Source: Rhizopus sp. PT2906 (lineage: Eukaryota; Mucoromycota; Mucoromycetes; Mucorales; Rhizopodaceae). Taken from it: 64,000 bases of DNA. Below, in pieces: positions 32,260-43,307 of this stretch. Position numbers and translations under genes: made by a program. Where the stretch lies: NCBI GenBank assembly GCA_025529335.1, contig JAMYHX010000170.1, forward strand, positions 39,518 to 103,517. Reading direction: 5' to 3'. The stretch's first letter is position 1. Each line of letters begins with the position of its first letter. The notes under the pieces were generated by a model that was not told the origin of the DNA, searched no databases, and saw only the letters and a list, made by a program, of their open reading frames with translations.

Positions 32260-32418
32260 TTAGCGTCTGACAGGCACGCATTTATGTTCTATTGGGTTAC
32301 AAATAGAACCAGGGCAGCATCGTTCAAGATCTTGACCACAGGGTGAACCCTTGGGCTGGCAGGCAGCAGAGATGATAACAGGCAGGGTAAGTAAAGTGAC
32401 CAAGGAAATAAACTTCAT
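32260..32418 (-). CDS. Small secreted six-cysteine protein, knottin-pattern 2
   Basis: An intronless 52-residue frame from the ATG at 32418, below the usual gene-calling length. The signal peptide MKFISLVTLLTLPVIISA ends in a good AxA-like site. The mature part has six cysteines as C-x6-C-x6-CC-x4-C-x6-C, then VPVRR. The cysteine frame matches the neighbouring gene at 30865 although the other residues differ, so the two look like diverged relatives of an inhibitor-cystine-knot-type family. There is a TATA box about 110 bases upstream and a pyrimidine-rich leader. Function cannot be inferred beyond a secreted, disulfide-stabilised peptide. Confidence 0.75.
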   Translation of the reverse strand: MKFISLVTLLTLPVIISAACQPKGSPCGQDLERCCPGSICNPIEHKCVPVRR

Positions 32419-32527
32419 CAAAATAAAGAGAAAAAGAAAAGAACTGCCTCATAGTCACTTACATGTTCTGTTATCACACAAACCGTTACATTGTATAAAT
32501 TGTAAAGAGCAAAAAGGAAAATGGGCC

Positions 32528-32537
32528 TTTATATGGC
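32528..32537 (-). promoter_or_regulatory. TATA box of knottin-pattern gene 2
   Basis: Reads CATATAAAGG on the minus strand, about 110 bases upstream of the ATG. Confidence 0.5.
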
Positions 32538-32643
32538 AGTACTGTGTTCATCTGCATAAATATGCATAGATCGATGATGCTTTATGTAATATTACATCAT
32601 CTTGGCAAGACACAGCAAAATTCACTCTTTATTGTAATTTTCA

Positions 32644-34010
32644 TTAAAACTGAAACTCGCGCGATGCATACTTTTCTGCAGCCTCTTGAGCCTCGCGAGT
32701 TGCCTTTTCTTTTTGATCTCCGGACCAATTGTGCTCTTCAGCAAGTTTGACTACTTCAGCAGCAGCTAATGCAGCCACACTCTGCTTGATGAATGCATGC
32801 GACATGGGTTCGCCTTGACGAGCTTGATGACGAGCATATGCTTTGACAGCTTCGAATGCAGCTGCACCAGCAATCAATTGGTGAGAGAGGTGAGCCTTTC
32901 GACCTTCGTTGTAGACCTCATTATGAGCTCGAGAGGCTATGATATATTAGCCAATCAAAATAAACATTTATGCTTCTTAGTTATCTTTACCGTCTTCATA
33001 GGATGGATAGGGGTTACTGCCATATTGGTTATCAGGTTGGCCATAACCGTAGGATTGTCCGCTAGGAGGAGGATAATAAGGATAGTTTTGGCCTTGTTGC
33101 TGCTGAGGGTACTGTGGATAACCGGGTGATTGTTGAGATTGGGGGTACTGGGGATAACCTTGTTGTTGTTCTTGTTGTTGTTGTTGGGGATAATCAGGTG
33201 GAGGGTAATAAGGAACTTGGCCACCACCATGTTGAGGTTCGCCTACAGGGACAATAGTCCACTTTTGGTTATGATTATCGGAATCTTTGCGCTTATACAA
33301 AATGATGCGAGTGCCTTCCTTGTTTCCACCACCCTATGAAAAGCGTGTTAGCAGGAAGAGCGGACCTCGACGTTCTCACGTGTACCCTAATATCCATCAC
33401 CAAACGAGGGTCAGCCAAGCAGTAAACAAAGCCATCACGGTAACCAAATCGTTGGTTATGTGCCCTGTGATAAATAAACATTGAATACAGCATTGTCTAT
33501 GATACCATGCTACTCTTACATCGTCATCTTTCTAGAATATTGTACAATTGCTGTATCCGACTTGAGGTCGCCTCCACGGACGTCCATAACTTAAAGTATC
33601 AAGTAAACATCAAGCCCGTGTGTTGTAACATCATTCTTACCTAAACCAGATCGTTTATTGATCAAAAAGCCATCTTCGGCACGCCAAAGCTATTATAGCG
33701 GAAAAACGGTTAGTATATACTATTTTTATTTCATGCCAAGCAAAGGTCTAGTCTACCTGGTTATCGTTATCATCACCTGCTTTCTAGACATAATATAAGA
33801 ATCTATACATGTAAAATCCCGTATGTTCTTACCTGTGGCCAGATGATAATGTTGGAGTCATCCTAGTATTATAATGGGTAAATATATGCATTTTCTTGTC
33901 GTGTATGAGTATTCATCTCTTACGGTTGTTTCACCCATGTAGACATCCATGACTTGTCCATTTGCTTGAGACTTTATAAAGAAATATTGACCGTCGGGAA
34001 ATCCGTGCAT
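32644..34010 (-). CDS. Beta-trefoil (ricin-B-type) lectin fused to DUF3759
   Basis: Eight exons on the minus strand (33924-34010, 33833-33862, 33757-33783, 33641-33689, 33520-33589, 33386-33464, 32991-33333, 32644-32936) encode 325 residues. The N-terminal part (about 1-150) is a beta-trefoil lectin-like module with repeated VMDV/VMDIR strands and LWRAEDGFLINKRSGL and QKWTIVP motifs. A Pro/Gln/Tyr/Gly-rich linker follows. The C-terminal part (about 235-325) is the DUF3759/CipC domain: LSHQLIAGAAAFEAVKAYAR, GEPMSHAFIKQSVAALAAAEV and NWSGDQKEKATREAQEAAEKY. No signal peptide is evident, so it is probably intracellular and may be stress-induced like other CipC proteins. It has no toxin catalytic chain. 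Confidence 0.85.
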
Positions 34011-34068
34011 TGTTTGTTAAGTTTGTGAGAAAGAAGCGTGAACAAATGGACCTTTATTCCGTTTATTC

Positions 34069-34077
34069 TTTTATATG
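34069..34077 (-). promoter_or_regulatory. TATA box of the lectin/DUF3759 gene
   Basis: Reads ATATAAAAG on the minus strand about 60 bases upstream of the ATG at 34010. Confidence 0.5.
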
Positions 34078-35150
34078 CATTCTGTGTTTGGATGCAGTGT
34101 TTGAAATTGAATTTCAACTTGTATTCTATTGGATAGTTGATATTAAAAATAAACAGCTGCAATTAATTGAGGAAAGGGCATAAACTGGCTGTCAGCTGTG
34201 ATTTAAGTTTTTCATCTAGCCACCAAGAACCATGCGCTTGTATAAATATATATGTAGCGTGTATGCAGTCATAACTTCATATACACATATACAACACGGC
34301 TCTGCTTAATAGGTTACTCCTCACTAAAATACTCCTAAGCCTAAAAAATATACACGCTTTAGTTGATTATCAGTCTTTATTATTTAAAAAAAAGTTTAAT
34401 ACATAAAATGAGCTTGATATTTTTTATAGAAAAGAAGAGACTCGTATAATGTGGTCAACATTTATAAACAACACGTAGCTGATTTACTAATCATTTGTTT
34501 TATATTCCATTCTTTTGCTTCTATTGTTATCTTATTCGTTATCTAAAATTATCATTTTTTTTTTTATCAATGTGCGAGTAATTTGTATGCTGGAGAATAC
34601 CAAAATCCTGTCCTAGACATCCTAACCAACTGCTCACGAAGGCCCAAATACCACACCCCTCTGTCCTTCTCTCATGCTTCTTCCTCGTTCTCTCGTTGGG
34701 CCCCTTATATACACCACCCTTTATGAGCTTGATAGCCTATGCCACGAACACGATATGCTACATACACCATCTGAATTAAGACAAAGGTTTCTTTATTAGC
34801 CTCTCACTTCTCAACACCCTTTCGATCTAATTCTTTTTTGTTCCCTTCTTATTCGATTTCCTTTGCTTTTCTTCTTCCTTTTTTTTTCCCTTTAATCTCT
34901 AAAAGGGGTTTTTAGATTATATATACTTTGTTGATCTGCCCCAGACAGGATAAAATTCTATTGTTTCAATGCGTCCATAGTTGTCTTTTATTTTCTTTGT
35001 TCAATTGTATGCTGAATAACAAAGGTCGTTACCATAGAAAGAAATCAAAGTCACAATTAAGCGATCTATGTTATATTCATATTCAAGTTTGCACAGTCAA
35101 AACTTCCCTTTTTATCTCCTTTTCACTCACTTCCTCTCTGTTTCTATTCA
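34078..35150. other. 1.1 kb divergent intergenic region
   Basis: Between the lectin gene (minus) and the RING gene (plus). AT-rich, with CT/T-rich sequence approaching 35150 (probable RING-gene leader). The 86-codon frame at 34928 has no features of a real protein. Confidence 0.5.
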
Positions 35151-36553
35151 ATGACTTACATTTGTACAATATGTATTTCCGATCTTAATTCTAATGTGCC
35201 TGTAGCTGTATCTTGTGGTCACTTATTTCACAGGACTTGGTAATGGAATACACTCATTCTTGTATTTTATTAAACAACTTACTGTGAATAGTATTGAAAC
35301 ATGGATGTCAAGTCATTCTGCTGGTGGATCACGTCGTAATGCATCCAGCTGTCCTTTATGTAAAAAGTCCATTTCCAAAAAGGATATCTCTGGTCCACTA
35401 TTCTTTTCAACTAATGAAAGTGTTGAACCCGAACCACCAACGTCTGTGCAGGATAAATTGAAAATTGAGGAACTAGAAGAAAGTAAAAAACAACTATTGA
35501 ACCATCTTAATGAAATGGCCCATAGCTTGGTTTTAACGAATGAAAAGCTATCTCAAGCACAAACAGAGATAAGACAACAAGAGACTGTAAAGGAAAAATA
35601 CCAATCGACTGTAAGATATCTTAAGCAATTGAAGAGGTATGTTTCATTTGTAATATGTGCACAGTCGACCTTTGGCTTATTTGTGTCTTTAATAGAGTTG
35701 CTGATATCGATGACTATCTATCTCAACCTACAACACAAGCCTATCTTGGTACACTTTCTAGATTACCTCGACCTGAGTTAGTTGTTGCTATTGGTGGATT
35801 GAAAGCAAGATGTGTACAGCTGGCAAAGTAAGTGAATGGATAGTGTTTGTTTCTGATCTAACGCTCCCTGTTTAGCGAAAGAGATATTGCCGTAAAAAAA
35901 GTAGATAGATTCAAAAGAAAAGAAGAAGAGTTGACAGAAAAAGTAAAGGCACTATCAAAGAAGTTGACAAGACTAAAGGCTAAAAACAAGAACATCAATA
36001 AACCATATGATACAAGCGATCTTTTAAGACATGATGAACCTTCTACTTCCCGAGACATAATTGTGCTAGACTCTGATGATAATAATGGTGGTACTGACGA
36101 TGATAATGAAAATAAGCCGTATGTGTTTAGAGTGATATTTATTATTTAATCTAATTTTTTTTTTCCTTCCTAGTATAATAGAAAGTAGTAGCAGGCAACC
36201 TATGTTTAGTACACCAATAGATGAGTAAGTTATTTATTATCTCGTTTTAGTCCAGTTGTAATTGACCTATTTATATAGAGAGCTATACTCTTCTTCGGAT
36301 GACAGCGATGGAGATAACCTATTATATACTGTTGCAGACAACGCAAGAAGGTACATACCTGTGATTATGCTCTTTAGTTAATACTTACCGTTTCTTTTTC
36401 AGAATTCATGGAACAGCAAGAATAATGGATAATAGCGATGATGACGAGGATGATGACAACCAGGAAGTCGATAGTCCCAGACTTGGACAGAAACGACCAA
36501 CATATCATAACAACGACATGAACAAGAGAATGAGAACGGAAGGTGTCTTGTAA
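35151..36553 (+). CDS. RING-finger E3 ubiquitin ligase, TRAIP/NOPO-like
   Basis: Seven exons (35151-35239, 35292-35636, 35696-35827, 35876-36118, 36174-36224, 36279-36350, 36413 corrected to 36403-36553) encode 360 residues. The N-terminal RING reads CTICISDLNSNVPVAVSCGH, then H..CIETWM and SCPLCKK; the first intron splits the RING at the Cys of HRTC. A coiled coil (about 90-150, 200-240) and an acidic Asp/Ser-rich tail with basic patches (LGQKRPTYHNN) follow. RING plus coiled coil plus disordered tail fits TRAIP-type E3 ligases, which ubiquitinate stalled replisomes. The assignment to TRAIP rather than another RING family is moderate. Confidence 0.78.
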
Positions 36554-36825
36554 ATGAAAAAGTATATCATGAACTATAGGAAATCCCTTCTCAACTAGAA
36601 CAAAAAGTGCATTTACAACATTCTCAAAAGTATATACATTTGTATACCTTAGTCACATCATCCCCTCCATTAAGAGCTTCTGTAAATAAATTACGCCCAT
36701 TTTACCCATATCAGTAGGTTTAACATACACCCTGTTGAATAAGTTTACATGAAATGATCAACCCTATGCAAGGTAACTACATGAAAAGAAAAGAAATAAT
36801 ATGGATTAGAAACAAAATGTATTTA

Positions 36826-38856
36826 TTACAATCGTCTAATCTTTCTTTCTATCTCAAAGATAAGCGCTCTCCATAGCTTCATTACGAATACCAATGCATC
36901 TTCTTCTAGAGCCTACATATAAGGATGGTCAATATATCTTTCATTATATGGTATTTTCTTTATATGTACCCCTTCTAGTTCGCTCACAAGCTCATCAGGT
37001 CCTTTCTTTTCTCTTATGAACTTGAGAACAAAATTCACCAGGTCTTCTTCTTCCATTCCCAATACTTCATATATCTTTTTAGATACAAATGGACGTAACT
37101 TTTGCTCGATAAGAGGCTAATATCACAAGTTAGAGATGACATGATTTAAAATAATATCACTCACCTCAGCCAATTCTTCCCATCTAACCCGATAGCTCCA
37201 TAGTTCATTCTGTGAGCTAGGTATAGAATCAATTAGCTTCTTGAGTCTCGCTGTTCTTTCTTCAACTGTCATTTCTTCATCATCAGAGTACTGTCGGTTG
37301 TCTATATCACTATAGTCTAAAGGCACAAGCACACGGCGTTTCTTCTTGCTTTCTTCTTCTTCTTCCTCATCAACACCACCCAGCGTGTTTCGTTTAATTG
37401 AAATGTTAAAGTTAAGTTTTGTGGTTTTCACTGCAATCTTTCCATCTTCTCCTTCTCTGTTCAATATTTTGCTTTCCTTTCTTATACGTTCTTCTTCTTC
37501 CTGACGGCGTTTCTCTTCTTCTATTTCCTGTTGTTCTCTTCGTCTATCCTCTTCATCGCGTTCATGCTCTCTTCTACGAACATTTTCTCGCATCTTTCTC
37601 CATCGAGATCTGAAGAACGGTCAGTAATGAGTAGAGAATAATCTGCTGCTCTTACCTATCTGAATAATATGGCTCTTCTCCTTTTTCCATCTCAACTTCG
37701 TCATCCCAATTAGCCAATCGCTCTAGCCAATAAGCTCTGTCTTTAACCAACCTTTCTTCTTCCTCTTTCTCTCTCTTCATATCCTTTTCATAATCACGAA
37801 GTTGAGCATTCTGCCTATTCTCGAACCGTTTCTCTCTGTGACGATAAGCATTTTCGACATCACGTTCATGTTTCTCTCTTCGTCTTCTTTCAATTTCTTC
37901 ATCCGTCATTGCCAATTCTTTCTCATCCACAGAACCTTTGACAAAGTCTCTTCTTCTCTCAGTTGAGCTTCTACGTCTTCTTTCTGTACGCTTATCTTGG
38001 TCCTTTTGAGCGGCACGTTCTTTAAACATGGCCAAGTCTCTTGCGAGAGAATCCTGTTCGTTATTATGCGTCGTTTCTGTTGAATGTCCTTCTGTTGTTA
38101 GTTGCTCTGATGATAAAGTGGCTGTATCTCCTTCAGCAGGTGATAATCCCTTTGATATAGCTGCAACGTACTTCAAGACTGTACGATATTTTTCAAGATC
38201 GATTTCTTTGTCTTGTTCCTCTGTCGTTTGCTTGGATGAATGCTGATAGTTTTCCAAATAACTTCGTACATTGTCGTCTGCTTTTACAATCAATTTCTTT
38301 TCGATCTGACTACCGTCGGTTGCTTTCAAGGTGACGCCATCGGTTTTTTCGCCTCCAATGACTCTTAGTGCACATAAAGAACTGTCAGGATCTTCATAGG
38401 TTGCGAATCCAAAACCTTTAGGATTCCCTGAGGCGTCCTTGGCACGTTTCCAGTGCTTTAGTGTACCACAAGTCTATTATTATTATTACAACAATTAGAT
38501 TTTAATGAAAACAAACCATTTTAATTTTTTTTTTTTTACTTGTAATATCTTTTCTATCCATTCATCACTAATGCCTGGAGCAATGGCTCCTACAAAGAGA
38601 GTATTTAACTTGTCTGCACTTTCAGGTGCTGCTGTTTGGGTAGGCGGTGGACGGTAAACCAGATTGTACTGTCCTCCATAGGCAGGTGGTCGAATAGGGG
38701 CGGGATATCGTGGAGGAATGGGTGGTTGTCCGAATGCTCCTATTGCTGGTGGAGGAGGACGATAGCCTATATATATATATATAAAGAAAGAGATCAGTTA
38801 TGCATCTAGAGTTAATTGTTTCGTTTACCATATTGATTGGGTCTATAAGGATCCAT
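36826..38856 (-). CDS. RBM25: RBM25-type splicing factor (RRM + RE/ER-rich + PWI)
   Basis: Six exons on the minus strand (38829-38856, 38540-38766, 37656-38473, 37165-37609, 36970-37116, 36826-36912) encode 583 residues. A Pro-rich N-terminus precedes an RRM (about residues 60-145: LNTLFVGAIAPGISDEWIEKIL and PKGFGFATYEDPDSSLCALRVI, RNP2 and RNP1). A long Arg/Glu/Asp-rich alternating region (ERRRREKHERDVENAYRHRE) follows. The C-terminal PWI domain reads LWSYRVRWEELAE, PLIEQKLRPFVSKKIYEVLGMEEEDLVNFV, and ALEEDALVFVMKLWRALIFE. RBM25 (yeast Snu71) works with U1 snRNP in 5' splice-site choice. Confidence 0.92.
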
Positions 38857-38980
38857 TAGAATAAACAAGGAGGAAACAAAAGGAATAGATCACACTCTAG
38901 GTACACACCTTAATATTCCCCCCCTCATTTCTCTAAATCAGGCTCAGACAAGCCACTGACCTTTTTTATTTCATTCTATT

Positions 38981-40040
38981 ATGGTGCTTCAAATAGAAAG
39001 CTTTCCTGACGTGGTCATTGAGCACTTGGCCTATAACCTTGATCCCAAAGACATTGACCAACTTTCATATACCTCCAAAACTCTTTATAAAACATTTCAT
39101 AACAATAACTTATGGAAAAGGTAAAAAAAAAGAGGCAAAGAGAAAGCAATAAAGACTAAAGCCTACAATAGTAAAGCAGTACATGACTTTGGTGACCTCT
39201 TTGAAATCTATACTATATTCAGTACAGCAGCCACTGGTCTATCTTTAGACCCTGCACTAACCAAAAAATTTCAACATGAGCCCTCCGACTGGCGATCATA
39301 TTACCTCGAAAAGAACCAACAAAGCGAACAGGACGATCCAGCACTGATAGACCAAGCAGATCAGGAATATGCCAGCGCACAAGCTCACTTGAAAAGCTTT
39401 CAGGAAAATGGAGATATGAGCATTTTAGCTCTAGTTGCATCGAAAATGATGTGGATCTTGGACGTATTCCCAGCCCATGGAGGATGTTATTATATACTCG
39501 GCTTCATTCTCTTTGTGCTCAACAAGCTGGAAGAGGCAATGATTTTATTACAGATGGGACGTGCTGTTGATCCTACATTTGAGCCATTTGATGGTAAAAA
39601 AAAAAAAGCTTGTTAACACTATGAGAGTCGATTGATTTATCTTGCTGTTCTCTGTAATAGAACTAGAAGAAGAAATAGAACGCATTGTGAATGGATACAA
39701 GAGTGAAGAAGAATTACTGACTGAAGATAACCAATTATCAGAGGCATTGAAGCAAGCTTTATTGGAGATATTCAACAAATTTGATAAAGATCAAGATGGC
39801 GCGCTTAATTCTAAAGAATTGGATCAATTTATTTTCACAACCAATGGAACACATCCACCACCTGCATTCTTGCGTCAAATGGGCTTGAGATTTGGAGCAA
39901 ACGCAAAAGGATGGTTGACAAGAGAAGGATTTTTAGCATTTTATTTAGAACAAACTCTTGATGATCCTTCAGAAACTAGAAATGATTTAGGTGTTCATGG
40001 ATACGATCCTCAATCATTAAGGCAAAAGATGGAAGAATAA
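38981..40040 (+). CDS. F-box-like and EF-hand protein
   Basis: Exons 38981-39120, 39172-39593 and 39661-40040 encode 313 residues. The first 50 residues look like an F-box (FPDVVIEHLAYNLDPKDIDQLSYTSKTLYK). A central helical region contains a TPR-like stretch (YYILGFILFVLNKLEEAMILLQMGRAVDP). An EF-hand in the C-terminal third reads FNKFDKDQDGALNSKELDQF, with the canonical calcium-loop positions D-D-D-A-S-E. F-box proteins recruit substrates to SCF ubiquitin ligases, and the EF-hand could make this calcium-sensitive. I have not seen this combination as a named family. The F-box call is moderate; the EF-hand call is strong. Confidence 0.72.
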
Positions 40041-40300
40041 ATATAAGAGACAATTTCCTGCAAGAGTCTATAAATTGATTTAAACGGCATTCTGTCATGT
40101 AGACATCTTGTTTTTTTATATAAGCTATGACGTACCTTTGGATTAAACTGGTCTTTATTATGTGTCTCTTGAGACCCAAAAGCCCGACTAGAGTGTTTAT
40201 GACTATGATCTATAGAACAATGTCAAAAAAAGGTAAACAGAGCTTAATGAGATGGTATGAGACAGTAATCCACCACAAGACGAATTGTGATGTGGCATGA

Positions 40301-40465
40301 TTAATGCTCTGGAAGGATATCCATTTTACCAGTTGGGTTGTTAACTGTCGTGCTCAGTTTTATGTTTTCGATATGCGGATATTGCTTATGGGTCATTTGT
40401 TCAACAAAGGATACGACAATCAGAGAGTATATGACTGACAGAAACATCTTCTTATCTCTATGCAT
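40301..40465 (-). CDS. Possible small secreted peptide
   Basis: A 54-residue frame on the minus strand starting MHRDKKMFLSVIYSLIVVSF, which resembles a signal peptide, followed by a polar mature part without cysteines. It ends TAA in the gap between the F-box/EF-hand and HAL-kinase genes. Too short to judge coding; could be chance. Confidence 0.25.
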   Translation of the reverse strand: MHRDKKMFLSVIYSLIVVSFVEQMTHKQYPHIENIKLSTTVNNPTGKMDILPEH

Positions 40466-40755
40466 GTTTGACATGAAAGAAAGAACTGTTCTTCAGATTG
40501 ACAATTGATAGATTGTGTTATTCTTATGACGTGGTTGTACATAATGTGTTGTCAAAATCCATGGCTTTTTCTTGATTGTTACTCTTTTGACGAGAATGAA
40601 AGCAAGTGCGTACAATGATCTTCATTGCTCGGAAGTTTATTTTATACTCTTGAAGATTATAAAGACAATAGAAAAAGACGGAACTCATGGTGTTGTATGT
40701 TGTTGTTTTTATATATTATACAGATTTATGAAGCATTTTTTGTTTTGCATTGTAT

Positions 40756-42071
40756 TCAATATTGGCGCCACCTGCGATCACATTCCCTAACGTAGTAAGC
40801 GTTGACTCCTTGCATCCACGGACTATTTATGATTTCGGAGACGGTTATTCTAAGCTCGGGATCCGGGTGAAGCATAGAATATAACAACTTTCGAGGTTCG
40901 TTGGGCATTTCGCTGAAACCAATAAACCTCTTATCTTCAAAAGCACGAAGATATAGACGGTATTCAGAATCTTTCCTCTCTGCCGAATTGAAGGGAACAC
41001 CAGAGTAATGCATAGTAAAGAAGACGATACCAGCAGACCATACATCAGCGATGGTACCCCAGTAAGTAAGATCCGTAAAGACTTCGGGGGCAATATAGGG
41101 CGTTGTACCAACAATGCCAGACGATTTACGATCATTCGTTTCGGTTTCTGACCTAAAGACATGACAAGAACCAAAGTCGGCGATTTTAAGAATGCCGTTC
41201 TGGAGCAACAAGTTCTCCGGCTTGAGATCACGATGAGCGACACCAGAATCATGAAGATATTTGAGACCAGACATGAGTTGCTTGAAGTAGGCATATATCT
41301 CTTCGGGTTGGAGTTCACGCTTACAGATCAGAGTGCTTAGGTCACCTTGTTCGCACTATAGATGAAATGAAATGAGTTTGTATGTTTGGGCTTATCGGAA
41401 AATATATTTACATATTCCATGATGAGTCCAAACTTATTATGATTATCATCCATCTTGACGAAATCGATAGTGTGCAAAACATGTTTATGATGCAGAGTGT
41501 ACGTAACAGCAAACTCATTGACCAAGGCTTTCATGTAGTGAATTCTGTTGACCCTCTTTTTACATTTCCTAAAGACTTTAACAGCCAAGGATTGATGATT
41601 AGGTGTCTTTCGAAGCAAATAGACATGAGAAGATACGCCTTCACCAAGGCCCCTTCCGACAACCCCATAACTGCTTAAGCAGACAGCACGATCTGCAAAG
41701 GGTTGATAAGGACCATTATCCGTAGGAACAGGAGGCTCCGAGTTGAAAGATGGCCAATGGAATTTACTGACAAGACCTTTAACATAAGACCAGATCGAAA
41801 AGCGGCGTTTGGGTGGATATTCTCCGGTAGACTTGGCCTTTGGGTTAGAGTCGGAGGATTTAGCGGTTACTTCACTATCATCATTGGAGTCATCATAAGA
41901 TGTGCGACCAGTTGAATGAGATGGAGTAGGAACATTATCATCGTAGTAGTCTTCATCAGAAGTATGATGACTTTTATTCATTGACAACGGAGTTTGATTT
42001 AAAGTGATTGGGTGATTGGCAGCTCTGGAAGATCCTTGAACGAGCAAGCGTTGAGGCATATTGACGAGCAT
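40756..42071 (-). CDS. Ser/Thr protein kinase, HAL/NPR subfamily
   Basis: Exons 41412-42071 and 40756-41355 on the minus strand encode 419 residues. A disordered Ser/Asp-rich N-terminus of about 150 residues precedes the kinase domain: GRGLGEGVSSHVYLLRKT (glycine loop), LAVKVFRK (catalytic Lys), HRDLKPENLLL, IADFGSCHVF (DFG), TTPYIAPEVF (APE), DVWSAGIVFFTMHY. The DFGxCHVF and GTxPYIAPE variants and the short activation loop are typical of fungal Hal4/Hal5/Npr1-type kinases, which control plasma-membrane transporter stability and ion homeostasis. It shares a 193-base divergent promoter with dynactin p25. Confidence 0.88.
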
Positions 42072-42214
42072 TGATTGATGCTGTAGATGTTTACAAGAAA
42101 GAAAAGAGAATTAAGAAAAACGTGATACGCTAGGGTCATTTTATATTGCTTTTTATTTTTAGCGAGCTGATGTTCCTTTTGAGCGAACTGGTCAAATATC
42201 CAACAAGCATTTTG

Positions 42215-42216
<2 letters not shown>

Positions 42217-42254
<38 letters not shown>
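42217..42254 (+). repeat. 38-base homopolymeric T tract
   Basis: An uninterrupted run of 38 T, ending ten bases before the dynactin p25 ATG and inside the 193-base promoter shared with the HAL-type kinase. Poly(dA:dT) tracts of this kind exclude nucleosomes. Confidence 0.9.
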
Positions 42255-42264
42255 CATAAGATAA

Positions 42265-43118
42265 ATGGAAGCGCCTATCAAATACTATAATCGATCCGAG
42301 TATATAGAAACAGTAAATAGATAAAAAGAAGCATATTGTCATATGATTTATTATCTCATATTCACTCTAGGACACAGGCAATAAAGTGAGTAGAAAGTCA
42401 GTCATCTGTGGTAGTCAGAATATTATCCTCGGTGGAAAAGTAATGGCAGATTGTTGTCAAGAAGATTCAAATGACTAAACTATACAATAATCTAGACCAT
42501 CATTCAGACAGATTGTGTTATTCGTGGAGATCTTCGACGAGCGGGTGGAGGACATGCTGTGGTTATTGCCATCGGTAGATATTGTTTACTCTCTTCCAAG
42601 TCTATTATCAGACCACCTTACAAGACATACAAAGGGTACTGCTACTACCAGAGAAAGTATATCTTCATGATATCTAATGTCTTTTTTGTTTTTGTAGAAT
42701 ATTTAGTTATTATCCAATGAAGATTGGTGATCATGTCACTATTGGTGAAGGAAGTATTGTTGAAGCAGCTACGATAGGATCTCATGTAACTATTGGAAAG
42801 AATTGTATCATTGTAATAGACAGTTGACCAGTGATGATGAACAACCCAATTGACACTATTTTAAATAGGGCCGATTTGCGATCATCAAAGACTGCTGCTG
42901 TATCTTGGATAACACGATTATTGCACCCAATACGGTAGTACCTTCATTTAGTGTCTATGGTGGATCACCAGGTAAAGAAGAATACTTAAATGTATAGATG
43001 ATATTAAAAAACAAACAATAAAATAGGAAAATATCAGGATGAATTACCAGAATGTACTCAGGAACTCTACGAGAACAAGACCAAAGATTATTATGCAAAG
43101 TTTACGCCCAGAGATTAA
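42265..43118 (+). CDS. DCTN5: Dynactin subunit 5 (p25)
   Basis: Six exons (42265-42312, 42371-42439, 42508-42635, 42698-42812, 42869-42971, 43027-43118) encode 184 residues, the family length. Start MEAPIKYYNRSEYIETDTGNKVSRKSVICGSQNIILGGKTDCVIRGDLRR (written in parts here), then the left-handed beta-helix hexapeptide repeats IGDHVTIGEGSIVEAATIG and VTIGKNCIIGRFAIIKDCC, the ILDNTIIAPNTVVPSFSVYGGSPG turn, and LPECTQELYENKTKDYYAKF. p25 belongs to the pointed-end complex of dynactin, which selects cargo such as early endosomes for dynein in hyphae. The start exon is inferred from splice sites and from the fit to the family N-terminus. Confidence 0.92.
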
Positions 43119-43307
43119 GAAAGCAATGACCATAATAACAATACCCTTAATATCCTCCCTCTCCTCCTATTATATACTTACAACAATGTAATTACCAAAA
43201 ATAACATTAAAACGAAGAAAATATTACGGACAGTTTCAATATGTTGAAATCAAAATTGTTAATCACTTTATCTTTTGAAGTTCTTTTTCATTGTCTTTTT
43301 AACTATT

